A stretch of 64,000 bases of DNA from Woeseiaceae bacterium. GTDB lineage: Bacteria; Pseudomonadota; Gammaproteobacteria; Steroidobacterales; Woeseiaceae. Of this stretch, positions 8,384-15,875 are shown piece after piece (positions within the stretch are counted from its first letter, which is position 1; every line of letters starts with the position of its first letter). The notes below the pieces were generated by a model. It saw only the letters and a program-made list of their open reading frames with translations. It was not told the origin of the DNA and did no database searches. Location of the stretch: contig JANQLK010000055.1 in NCBI GenBank assembly GCA_028280615.1, forward strand, positions 1 to 64,000. The letters are read 5' to 3'. Position numbers and translations under genes: made by a program.

Positions 8384-8428
8384 TTGTAACGATCCAGTAA
8401 CAATTCTGTCACAGAGCATCCACATACT
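8384..8428 (+). promoter_or_regulatory. PHO box and -10 element upstream of the lipoprotein/TonB receptor genes
   Basis: Three strong heptamers lie 11 bases apart: TTGTAAC (8384-8390), CAGTAAC (8395-8401) and CTGTCAC (8406-8412), with a weaker fourth (CATCCAC, 8417). The CTGTCAC unit agrees with the classical PHO-box half-site. Exactly 10 bases after the third unit is CATACT (8423-8428), a fair -10 hexamer at the spacing known for PhoB-activated promoters. This predicts a start of transcription near 8435 and a leader of about 210 bases before the lipoprotein gene. Confidence 0.65.
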
Positions 8429-8498
8429 CGCTCTACACTTCCGCGCCACGTCATCAGAGGACTGAGGGGTGTCGTCGGGGGCAGCGCGACAACCGTCC

Positions 8499-8527
8499 AA
8501 CAGAAACAAGAAACAGAACCAAGAAAC
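8499..8527. repeat. A-rich AAGAAAC repeats in the lipoprotein gene leader
   Basis: The otherwise GC-rich leader holds a short purine-rich run in which CAGAAAC/AAGAAAC recurs three to four times. It is probably an unstructured leader stretch; a regulatory role is possible but unsupported. Confidence 0.3.
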
Positions 8528-8647
8528 GTTGGTCCCGAAATCGTTCCGCAAGACCCGTATCACGACCCCAGGGATTTTGATTTTCGATCCACGTGTGCTG
8601 ACCGCAGCGCACTGAACCAGCTACACCTAAACGTCTGGAGAGGACAC

Positions 8648-10336
8648 ATGAACCTTACCAAACTGGCTGCTGTGACGGCCTTAGCTATCGCTCTCACAGC
8701 CTGTGAAGGCGGCGACGTTGTTGTCGACGCCAGCGATAATTCGACGAATACCGACAACTCCGTCAGCGGCGGCGGCGGTTCGAACAACCCCTGCGCGCAG
8801 TACACCGATCCCGATACCCAGAACACGGTCCAGGGTTCCTTCGACGGCACCAACTGCAGCTACGATTCGTCGTTCGTCGGTGAGGACAATCCGCTGACCG
8901 TCAACCTGACGATTCCGCGAATCGCCGGCGCGCACGTGTTCGAAGACTCGCTGTTCGTCGGCGAGAACACGGACGGCACGGTCGGCCCGCGGCCGACGCC
9001 GCAGGCGCCGGACACGCCGACGGCCGACGGCACCGTGCCCGAGGGCGTCGTGCTGACGATCCGTGCCGGCGCAAGGCTCGCCTGGACGCAGTCCTCCGAC
9101 TACCTGCTGATCAATCGCGGCTCGCAGATCATCGCCGACGGCAGCCCGACGGCCCCGATCATCTTCACGAGCGTCAATGACACGACCGACCCGCCGACCG
9201 TCGATCCCGAAGCGGTCGCACAGTGGGGCGGCATCGTCATCAATGGCAACGGCATCACGAACAAGTGCGACGACACGCAGCGCGCCAACGACGGCTGCCA
9301 CATCGTCTCGGAAGGCAAGCCCTCGAACTTCGGCGGCAACAACAACGCCGAGAGCTCCGGCATCCTGCGCTACGTGCAGGTCAAGCACACGGGTTTCGAG
9401 GTTGCCGATGGCGACGAGCTGAACGGCGTGTCCTTCAACGCGGTCGGTTCCGGCACGGTCGTCGAGAACATCCAGGCGTACAGCACGTCGGACGACGGCC
9501 TCGAGTTCTTCGGCGGCGCCGTCAACGTGACCAACTTCGTCGGCCTGTACGTCAACGACGATTCGCTCGACTACGCGGACGGCTACGTGGGCACGATCAC
9601 GAACGCGCTGATCATTCACGGCCTGAACTCCGGTAACCGCTGCATCGAGGGCGACAACCAGGGTTCGAGCGGCGACTTCGACGCACAGCCGCGCACGACG
9701 CCGGTCGTCAACAACATGACCTGCCTGCCGTCCGCATCCGACGCGAACGTCCGCGGCGACTCGGAAGGCCCGCTCTACCGCCGCGGCGTCGGCACGATCC
9801 TGACCAACAGCATCATCGCCGACAGCTGGGCGCGCGCCGTCCTTGCCCGCAGCGGCAACGAGTGCTTCGAGCTCAACAACCAGGCGACCTACGACGTCGC
9901 CGAAGCCGGCGTCGACACGAACGTCACGAGCACGATCATCGCCTGCGAGGAGCCGACCAAGGACGACGACGTCGCGACATTCGCTTCCGGCGACGACGTC
10001 GGCCAGTGGTTCACGAACGCCAACGGCAACTCGGCATTCAACACGGGCGCGGCCATCATCACGGACTCGACCAACCCCGACATCGTGGCCCTGAACGGCA
10101 TCTACACGGCGCCGGTCTGCAGCGACACCGGTTGCGACTTCGTGGCGCCCGGCCCGACGCCCGTCACCCTTGTGCCGGCCGACGTGGAAGGCGGCGCGAC
10201 GAACGCCGACGGCGATCCGATCATCGGCGCGGTCAGCGCCGACAACGACTGGACCGCCGGATGGACGTTCGGCCTGCAGGACACGGCCAACGGCGGCCGG
10301 CTGTGGTTCAACCCGGCGACCGGCGGCACGCCGTAA
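8648..10336 (+). CDS. Surface lipoprotein of unknown function, partner of the next TonB receptor
   Basis: A 562-residue protein with a lipobox (signal peptide ending LALTAC, Cys about residue 19), then an Asp/Ser/Asn-rich linker and a long repetitive beta-strand region rich in Asp, Asn, Thr and Gly (patterns such as GGIVINGNG and DDGLEFFGGAVNVTN). This suggests a right-handed beta-helix, perhaps Ca2+-binding. There is no recognisable catalytic motif. A good ribosome-binding site (GGAGAGGAC) precedes the ATG. It lies between a PHO-box promoter and a TonB-dependent receptor, a pairing that recalls surface lipoproteins capturing ligand for their receptor. That role is inference; an enzyme or adhesin cannot be excluded. 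Confidence 0.8.
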   Translation: MNLTKLAAVTALAIALTACEGGDVVVDASDNSTNTDNSVSGGGGSNNPCAQYTDPDTQNTVQGSFDGTNCSYDSSFVGEDNPLTVNLTIPRIAGAHVFEDSLFVGENTDGTVGPRPTPQAPDTPTADGTVPEGVVLTIRAGARLAWTQSSDYLLINRGSQIIADGSPTAPIIFTSVNDTTDPPTVDPEAVAQWGGIVINGNGITNKCDDTQRANDGCHIVSEGKPSNFGGNNNAESSGILRYVQVKHTGFEVADGDELNGVSFNAVGSGTVVENIQAYSTSDDGLEFFGGAVNVTNFVGLYVNDDSLDYADGYVGTITNALIIHGLNSGNRCIEGDNQGSSGDFDAQPRTTPVVNNMTCLPSASDANVRGDSEGPLYRRGVGTILTNSIIADSWARAVLARSGNECFELNNQATYDVAEAGVDTNVTSTIIACEEPTKDDDVATFASGDDVGQWFTNANGNSAFNTGAAIITDSTNPDIVALNGIYTAPVCSDTGCDFVAPGPTPVTLVPADVEGGATNADGDPIIGAVSADNDWTAGWTFGLQDTANGGRLWFNPATGGTP

Positions 10337-10352
10337 GCTGAGCCTTGATCGG

Positions 10353-10384
10353 GGCCGGCCCGCTCGGATGGGAGCGGCCCGGCC
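10353..10384 (+). other. GC-rich stem-loop between lipoprotein and TonB receptor genes
   Basis: GGCCGGCCCGCTC (10353-10365) can pair with GAGCGGCCCGGCC (10372-10384) around a six-base loop with one central mismatch. No T-tract follows, so it is not a classical terminator. It may stabilise the 3' end of the lipoprotein message or set the ratio of the two products. Confidence 0.4.
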
Positions 10385-10454
10385 GCGGGGAACCCGGGCG
10401 GCCCCATCGAGTTGCAGAGCGCCGTCTCCCAAACGAACACACACAGGTCCGACT

Positions 10455-13214
10455 ATGAACGTCAAAAAAACACAGCTGGCTCGCCTGATCGCCGCTCTCG
10501 CCGGCGTCGGAACGCTGGCGACCGGCGGAGCCGTTCTCGCCCAGGAGCCTGCTGCGGAGGAACTCGCCGCGGAAGAAGAGGAGGCGATCGAGGAGGTCGT
10601 CGTTCTCGGACGCTTCAGGGCGGCGGCTACCGATATCGTCTCCGAGCGACTGGCATCGGATGTTCCGGTCGACATGCTCGACGCGGCGCTGATCTCGCGC
10701 GTCGGTGACTCGAACGTCGCTTCCGCGCTGCGCCGCGTACCCGGTGTCACGCTGGTACAGGACCAGTTCGTATACGTACGCGGACTGGGTGAACGCTATT
10801 CGAGCACGCAGCTAAACGGCGCGGTCATTCCCTCTCCGGACCTGACGCGAAACGTGCTGCCGCTCAACATCTTCCCCGCCGAGATAATCGATGCGCTGTC
10901 GGTGTCGAAAGGCTATAGCCCGGACCTGCCCGCGGCCTTCGGCGGCGGCAACATCAACATCCGGACCAGGGCGATTCCGGAAGACGCGCAGTTCAGCTTT
11001 ACGGTCAACACGGGCTGGAACTCGGAGCATTCCGAGAACGGGTTCAGCTACGCGGGCGGCGGTGATGACAGCATCGGCACCGACGACGGCACGCGCGAGC
11101 TGCCGACCGCGATCACCAACGGCATCCAACAGTACCGTGGCAACTTTTCGCCGAACAACATCCAGAGCCTCGCACGCCAGGCGGGCAGCCCGATCTCGAT
11201 CGCACAGGCCCAGTCCGACAACCGGGCGCTCGCGACGTCGCTGAATCGCAATCTCGACTTGAGGCCGAAGGACAACCCGGCCGACCTCGAGGCGGAGGTC
11301 ACGGGCGGTTACAAGTGGTACCTCAACGACGACTGGGACGTCGGCTTCCTGGCCATCGCGGACTACTCGAACAAGTGGCGCAACCGGCAGCGCTTTTTCC
11401 GCAGCGTCACCGAGCCGGAGCAGACCTTTGCCGAGGCCATCCGTACGATCAACCAGGTCACGCTGACGGGCGGCCTGAATGCCGGCGTGAACTTCCTGGA
11501 CGACCACAAGTTCAATGCTCTCGGCATGTTCATTCGCAACACCGAGGACGAGGCAACTTTCTCCCAGGCCTGTACGCTCGGTCAGTTCAACGACTGCGGC
11601 ACGACCAGCACGCGGGAGCGCCTGGAGGACATTCGCTTCGAACAGCGCGACCTCGAGATTTTCCAGCTGTCCGGCGAGCATGTGCTCGGCGAAGACACGT
11701 TCGACAGGCTGCCGTTCCTGGGTTTCCTGCGCGGCTTCACGGGCACGAAGGGGTCGTGGTTCTACACCGATTCCACGGCGGAAACCAACCTGCCGAACGA
11801 AACTCGCGTCCGCTTCGTTGAAGACATCGATCCGACGACCGGCGAGACGCTCGCGTCGCGCGTTCGCTCGGTCAACAACGCGGCCGAATTCCGCTTCGGC
11901 GACCTCATCGACGAGGTCGAGAACTGGGGTGGCGAGATCAGCGTGCCGTTCACGGGCGCGGGCTACGACCTCGAGCTCTCGGCCGGCGGCAGCTACACCC
12001 GCAAGGGCCGCAGCTACGAGCAGACGGTCCTCGGTCTCGGGCCGACCGTCAACAACGTCAACTTCGACAACGAAATCGCCGACGGCGCGATCTCCGACGT
12101 GTTCAGCGACGACAACCTGAACAATCCGCTGTACGGCTATGAGCTGTTCATCGGCATCGGCCAGTTCGGTACGGAGTCCTACGCCGCCGGCCAGATCACG
12201 GACGCAGGCTTCGGCAAGTTCGACCTGATGCTCAACGACACGTGGCGCTTCTCCGGCGGCGCGCGTTGGGAGAACTTCAAGCAGGTGTCGGTGCCGATCG
12301 ACTACCTGGCGTTCTCCGAGCCGCGCATTCCGCTGAGCGCCGACGAGATCGAGCAGTCGGTTATCGCCACCGACGAGTGGTACCCGGCGTTCTCGGCGAC
12401 GTACATCAAGCCCGAGTTCTGGGCGCCCGAGTTCCAGTTCCGCGTCTCCTGGTCGGAGACGGCCACGCGGCCGGACCTGCGCGAGATCTCGACCTCGGTA
12501 TACATCGATCCGCTGACCGAGGCGCGCGTTATCGGTAATCCGAACCTCCGGCCCGCGGAGCTCTCCAACTTCGACATCCGCGGTGAATGGTTCTGGGATT
12601 CCGACAACTTCACGATCTCGGCGTTCTACAAGGACATCAAGGACCCGATCGAAACGATCCAGGGCGGCGCCACCGAGGACAACATCGTCTTCAACTTCAT
12701 CAACGCCGACAGCGCCGAGCTCTACGGCGTCGAGATCGAGGGACTCAAGGGTCTCGGCTTCCTGTCGAACTACGGCTGGACCGATGCCTTCTACGTTGCC
12801 GGCAACGTGACGCTCAGCGATTCCGAGGTCGTCATTCCGGCGACCGCCGGCGGTAACCTCACCAATCGTACCCGCGAGCTTACCCAGCAGTCGCCGTGGG
12901 TCGCGAACCTGCAGCTCGGCTACGACTCCATCGATGGCCGGCACGGTGCGACGCTCGTCTACAACGCCTTCGGCGAGCGCATCTTCTTCGCCGGCATCAA
13001 CGGCGTCGACGACGCCTACGAGCAGCCGTTCCACTCTGTGGACTTCGTCTACTCGTTCTTCCCGACCGACCAGTGGACGATCAAGCTCCGCTTCCAGAAT
13101 ATCCTGGACCAGACCACCCGCATCGACCAGCGGGACCCGAACGGCAACGAAGTGCGTGTCCTCGAACAGACCGTCGGCACGTCGTTCCTGCTCGACATCA
13201 AGTGGGGCTTTTAG
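10455..13214 (+). CDS. TonB-dependent receptor, probably phosphate-regulated
   Basis: A 919-residue outer-membrane receptor. It has a signal peptide (LIAALAGVGTLATGGAVLA), a short acidic linker with a TonB-box-like EEVVVLG at about residues 45-51, and a plug domain to about 190 (SALRRVPGVTLVQDQFVYVRG, YSPDLPAAFGGGNINI). A large 22-strand barrel follows and ends in aromatic Phe (LLDIKWGF). The start is ATG 10455 with AGG eight bases upstream; the open frame upstream belongs to another reading of the lipoprotein gene. It probably shares the PHO-box promoter upstream of the lipoprotein gene. The substrate is unknown; a phosphorus-containing ligand is inferred only from the PhoB context. Confidence 0.92.
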   Translation: MNVKKTQLARLIAALAGVGTLATGGAVLAQEPAAEELAAEEEEAIEEVVVLGRFRAAATDIVSERLASDVPVDMLDAALISRVGDSNVASALRRVPGVTLVQDQFVYVRGLGERYSSTQLNGAVIPSPDLTRNVLPLNIFPAEIIDALSVSKGYSPDLPAAFGGGNINIRTRAIPEDAQFSFTVNTGWNSEHSENGFSYAGGGDDSIGTDDGTRELPTAITNGIQQYRGNFSPNNIQSLARQAGSPISIAQAQSDNRALATSLNRNLDLRPKDNPADLEAEVTGGYKWYLNDDWDVGFLAIADYSNKWRNRQRFFRSVTEPEQTFAEAIRTINQVTLTGGLNAGVNFLDDHKFNALGMFIRNTEDEATFSQACTLGQFNDCGTTSTRERLEDIRFEQRDLEIFQLSGEHVLGEDTFDRLPFLGFLRGFTGTKGSWFYTDSTAETNLPNETRVRFVEDIDPTTGETLASRVRSVNNAAEFRFGDLIDEVENWGGEISVPFTGAGYDLELSAGGSYTRKGRSYEQTVLGLGPTVNNVNFDNEIADGAISDVFSDDNLNNPLYGYELFIGIGQFGTESYAAGQITDAGFGKFDLMLNDTWRFSGGARWENFKQVSVPIDYLAFSEPRIPLSADEIEQSVIATDEWYPAFSATYIKPEFWAPEFQFRVSWSETATRPDLREISTSVYIDPLTEARVIGNPNLRPAELSNFDIRGEWFWDSDNFTISAFYKDIKDPIETIQGGATEDNIVFNFINADSAELYGVEIEGLKGLGFLSNYGWTDAFYVAGNVTLSDSEVVIPATAGGNLTNRTRELTQQSPWVANLQLGYDSIDGRHGATLVYNAFGERIFFAGINGVDDAYEQPFHSVDFVYSFFPTDQWTIKLRFQNILDQTTRIDQRDPNGNEVRVLEQTVGTSFLLDIKWGF

Positions 13215-13243
13215 GTCGCCACGGGCAGGGGCAAGATCGGAAC

Positions 13244-13269
13244 GGGCGCCTTCGGGCGCCCTTTTCTTT
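13244..13269 (+). terminator. Rho-independent terminator of the TonB receptor gene
   Basis: A perfect seven-base stem GGGCGCC / GGCGCCC closes a TTCG tetraloop (13251-13254) and is followed by CTTTTCTTTC-like T-rich sequence. It lies 30 bases after the receptor stop and 115 before the protease gene. Confidence 0.85.
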
Positions 13270-13382
13270 CTCACCCCGACAATTGCCTCGGGAGCGATGC
13301 CGGCCCCGCCGCGAGGGTCGAATCCTCGATCGCGCCCGGTATAATTCCGGGTTCCGCCAACCCGTCGGAGTCTCGCTGGGCA

Positions 13383-14930
13383 ATGACGATTCGATCCTTC
13401 AGGAATTTCGCTGTCGCGCTGGTTCTCGGCGTGCCGCTGCTTGCGGGCTGCACGGTCAATCCGGTCACGGGCAAATCGGAACTCGTGCTCACGAGCGCGG
13501 CCCAGGAGATCCAGCAGGGCGAGCAGGCCTACGTGCCGACGCAGCAGTCGCAGGGCGGTGTCTACGACGTCGATCCCGAACTCAATCGCTACGTCACGAA
13601 GGTCGGCATGAAACTCGCCGCGGTCAGCGACCGTGATCTGCCTTACGAGTTCGTCGTTCTCAACAACTCGGTGCCGAACGCCTGGGCGATGCCCGGCGGC
13701 AAGATTGCGATCAACCGCGGGCTGTTGACCGAACTCGACAACGAAGCCGAGCTTGCCGCCGTTCTGGGACACGAAATCGTGCACGCGGCGGCGCGCCACT
13801 CCGCGCAGCAGCAGACCCGCGCCGCGATGTCGCAGGTGCTCGTCGCGGCCACGGCCGTGGCGTCAAGCGGCTCCGACTACGGCTCGCTCGTCGTCGGTTC
13901 TGCCGGGCTCGGCAGCCAGCTCATCAATTCGACCTACGGCCGCGGCGCCGAGCTCGAGTCGGATCTCTACGGCATGAAGTACATGTCCGAGGCCGGCTAC
14001 GACCCGCAGGGCGCGGTCACCCTGCAGCAGACCTTCCTGCGGCTCTCCGAGGGCGGCCGGCAGGACTGGCTGAGCGGCCTGTTCGCGTCGCATCCGCCGT
14101 CGCAGGCTCGCGTGGAGGCCAACCGGAAGACCGCGGCCACGCTGCCGCCCGGCGGCGTTTTGGGCGCGGACGACTACCGGCTCATCATGCAAAAGACCAT
14201 GCAGGCAAAGCCCGCCTACGATGCCTACGATGAAGGCCGCAGGGCGCTGGCCGACGGCGACACCGACAAGGCACTCGACCGCGCGGCGCGGGCGCTCGAT
14301 CTGTTTCCGGAGGAGGCGAACTTCCACGCGCTGCGCGGCGATGTCCGCTACGCGCAGAAGAATTACGCAGACGCTGAAACGAACTACGATCGCGCCATCG
14401 CGCGGCGCGGCGACTACTTTTACTACCATCTGATGCGCGGCCTCGTGAAGAGCGAGCAGGGCGAGGCCGACGCGGCCGTGACCGACCTCGAGCGCTCGAT
14501 CGGTCTGTTGCCGACGGCGCCGGCCTACTACACGCTCGGCAACATCGCACGCGATCGCGGGGACGTCGATTCGGCCGTCGAGTACTACAGGGTCGTCGCC
14601 CAGTCGGAAGGAGACTACGGCCGGGCCGCGTCGGCGGAGCTTGCGCGGCTGGATCTCGCCCGCAATCCGTCCGCCTACGTCGCGCACGGCTGCGAGGCGG
14701 GATCCAACGGTAACCTGGTCGTTCTCGTGCAGAACAAGACCGCCGTGACGCTGCGCGACATTCGCGTCGCGATCAGCCTGAGCGACTCGGCGAATCGCAC
14801 CCGGCAGGTCGAGCGCACGTTCCCGGGCGGGCTCGAGCCGGGCAAGGTCGCGAGTCTCGACACGGGCCTCGGGCCGTACGCGGGCGGCGCTTGCCCGGTG
14901 CAAGTCATCGGCGCCACGCCGCCGGACTAG
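13383..14930 (+). CDS. M48 family zinc metalloprotease with TPR repeats, lipoprotein
   Basis: A 515-residue protein with a lipobox (VPLLAGC, Cys about residue 20). The M48 peptidase domain at about residues 50-250 has the zinc motif HEIVHAAARH (HExxH) and the downstream third-ligand region ELESDLYGMKYM. TPR-like helical repeats (YDEGRRALADGDTDKALDRA and similar) cover about 280-430, and a small beta C-terminal domain follows. The layout resembles E. coli BepA, a periplasmic protease/chaperone of outer-membrane protein assembly, but this one is probably lipid-anchored and has an extra C-terminal domain. It stands as a single gene between two terminator-like structures. Confidence 0.9.
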   Translation: MTIRSFRNFAVALVLGVPLLAGCTVNPVTGKSELVLTSAAQEIQQGEQAYVPTQQSQGGVYDVDPELNRYVTKVGMKLAAVSDRDLPYEFVVLNNSVPNAWAMPGGKIAINRGLLTELDNEAELAAVLGHEIVHAAARHSAQQQTRAAMSQVLVAATAVASSGSDYGSLVVGSAGLGSQLINSTYGRGAELESDLYGMKYMSEAGYDPQGAVTLQQTFLRLSEGGRQDWLSGLFASHPPSQARVEANRKTAATLPPGGVLGADDYRLIMQKTMQAKPAYDAYDEGRRALADGDTDKALDRAARALDLFPEEANFHALRGDVRYAQKNYADAETNYDRAIARRGDYFYYHLMRGLVKSEQGEADAAVTDLERSIGLLPTAPAYYTLGNIARDRGDVDSAVEYYRVVAQSEGDYGRAASAELARLDLARNPSAYVAHGCEAGSNGNLVVLVQNKTAVTLRDIRVAISLSDSANRTRQVERTFPGGLEPGKVASLDTGLGPYAGGACPVQVIGATPPD

Positions 14931-14970
14931 CAGGCAGTTGAAAAACGCAGTTTTTTCAACTGCCTGCTAG
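14927..14970. terminator. Perfect 19-bp inverted repeat with A/T-flanked loop, probable bidirectional terminator
   Basis: CTAGCAGGCAGTTGAAAAA (14927-14945) is perfectly complementary to 14952-14970, with six loop bases (CGCAGT). The left arm includes the TAG stop of the M48 protease gene. The A5/T6 runs lie at the loop side of the stem, not outside it, which is unusual for an intrinsic terminator; dispersed repeats in some genomes have this form. It may be a mobile or REP-like hairpin as well as a transcription stop. Confidence 0.6.
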
Positions 14971-15048
14971 CGTCCTCTGCAGCGCTCGCGACAGGCTTTT
15001 GCGCGCCCCGTGACGACGCACAGGCCCGGCCCGAGTAGATAATGGCCC

Positions 15049-15855
15049 GTGGTCGATGCAAAATGGTGGGCTTTCACGGCGATACCGGCCGGGCAGGGGC
15101 TCTTGAACAACCGACTCCGATACACGGTACCCAATGGCGTCACGGCGCTGAGCCTGCTCCTGGGGCTGGGTTCGATCGTGACGTCGCAGCTGGGCGAGCT
15201 CGAATTCGCCGCCTGGCTGATCGTCTGGTGCGGGCTGCTGGATACGCTCGACGGCGTCGCGGCGCGGCTGCTGCGCGCCACGTCGAGCTTCGGGGCCGAG
15301 TTCGATTCGATGGCCGACCTGATCTCGTTCGGCGCCGCGCCGGCCATACTCGTGATCCACGCCGGCATCGAGATCGGCGGCATCGACATGACCTCGGACC
15401 AGTTCTGGGTGCTCCTCGCGGCGGCGGGCGTGTTCACGCTTGCTGGCGCGATGCGCCTTGCACGCTTCAACCTGACCAGCGACGACGCACCGACGGGCTG
15501 GTTCCGAGGCGTGCCGATCACGGCGGCCGGCGGCGGAATGCTGTCCTCGCTCGTACTCGTCCTGATCTATCACGAGGACATCGCGGCCTCGCTGCCTCTG
15601 CAGCTCTACTTCCCGATATTGTTGTTCCTGCTCGGCATCCTGATGGTTTCGAGACTCAGGTTTCCGAAGGCGAAGCTGCGCAAGAACAACCTCATGAACG
15701 CCTTCCAGATCGTCAACATCGCGCTGATCTTCTATTGCGGTATCACCCGGTCCTATCCTGAGTACCTGTTCGGCATCGGCGTCCTGCTCATGGTGGGCGG
15801 CATCGTCGCGGGGCTGATCATCAAAGAAGAAGAACCAGAAGAACTGACCGCCTGA
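15049..15855 (+). CDS. pssA: CDP-diacylglycerol--serine O-phosphatidyltransferase, CDP-alcohol phosphotransferase family
   Basis: A 268-residue integral inner-membrane enzyme. The complete CDP-alcohol phosphotransferase motif D-x2-DG-x2-AR-x8-G-x3-D-x3-D is present at about residues 64-89 (DTLDGVAAR, then FGAEFDSMAD). The catalytic Asp residues coordinate the metal ions that activate the CDP-diacylglycerol. About six hydrophobic helices follow. Length and the GVTALSLLLG opening fit the Gram-positive/archaeal-type (type II) PssA, which makes phosphatidylserine from CDP-diacylglycerol and L-serine. Other alcohol acceptors are possible in this family. The start is GTG 15049. Confidence 0.82.
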   Translation: MVDAKWWAFTAIPAGQGLLNNRLRYTVPNGVTALSLLLGLGSIVTSQLGELEFAAWLIVWCGLLDTLDGVAARLLRATSSFGAEFDSMADLISFGAAPAILVIHAGIEIGGIDMTSDQFWVLLAAAGVFTLAGAMRLARFNLTSDDAPTGWFRGVPITAAGGGMLSSLVLVLIYHEDIAASLPLQLYFPILLFLLGILMVSRLRFPKAKLRKNNLMNAFQIVNIALIFYCGITRSYPEYLFGIGVLLMVGGIVAGLIIKEEEPEELTA

Positions 15856-15875
15856 ACTTGAGACACGGAGACCAC

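Noticed and set aside
8681..10750. 689-codon open frame on the minus strand opposite the lipoprotein
   Set aside because: Same reason; the plus strand has a signal peptide, ribosome-binding site and beta-helix patterns.
10812..13799. 995-codon open frame on the minus strand opposite the TonB receptor
   Set aside because: It lies antisense to a clear receptor gene, has low-complexity Arg/Val/Glu-rich composition and no domain; high GC leaves long frames without stops.
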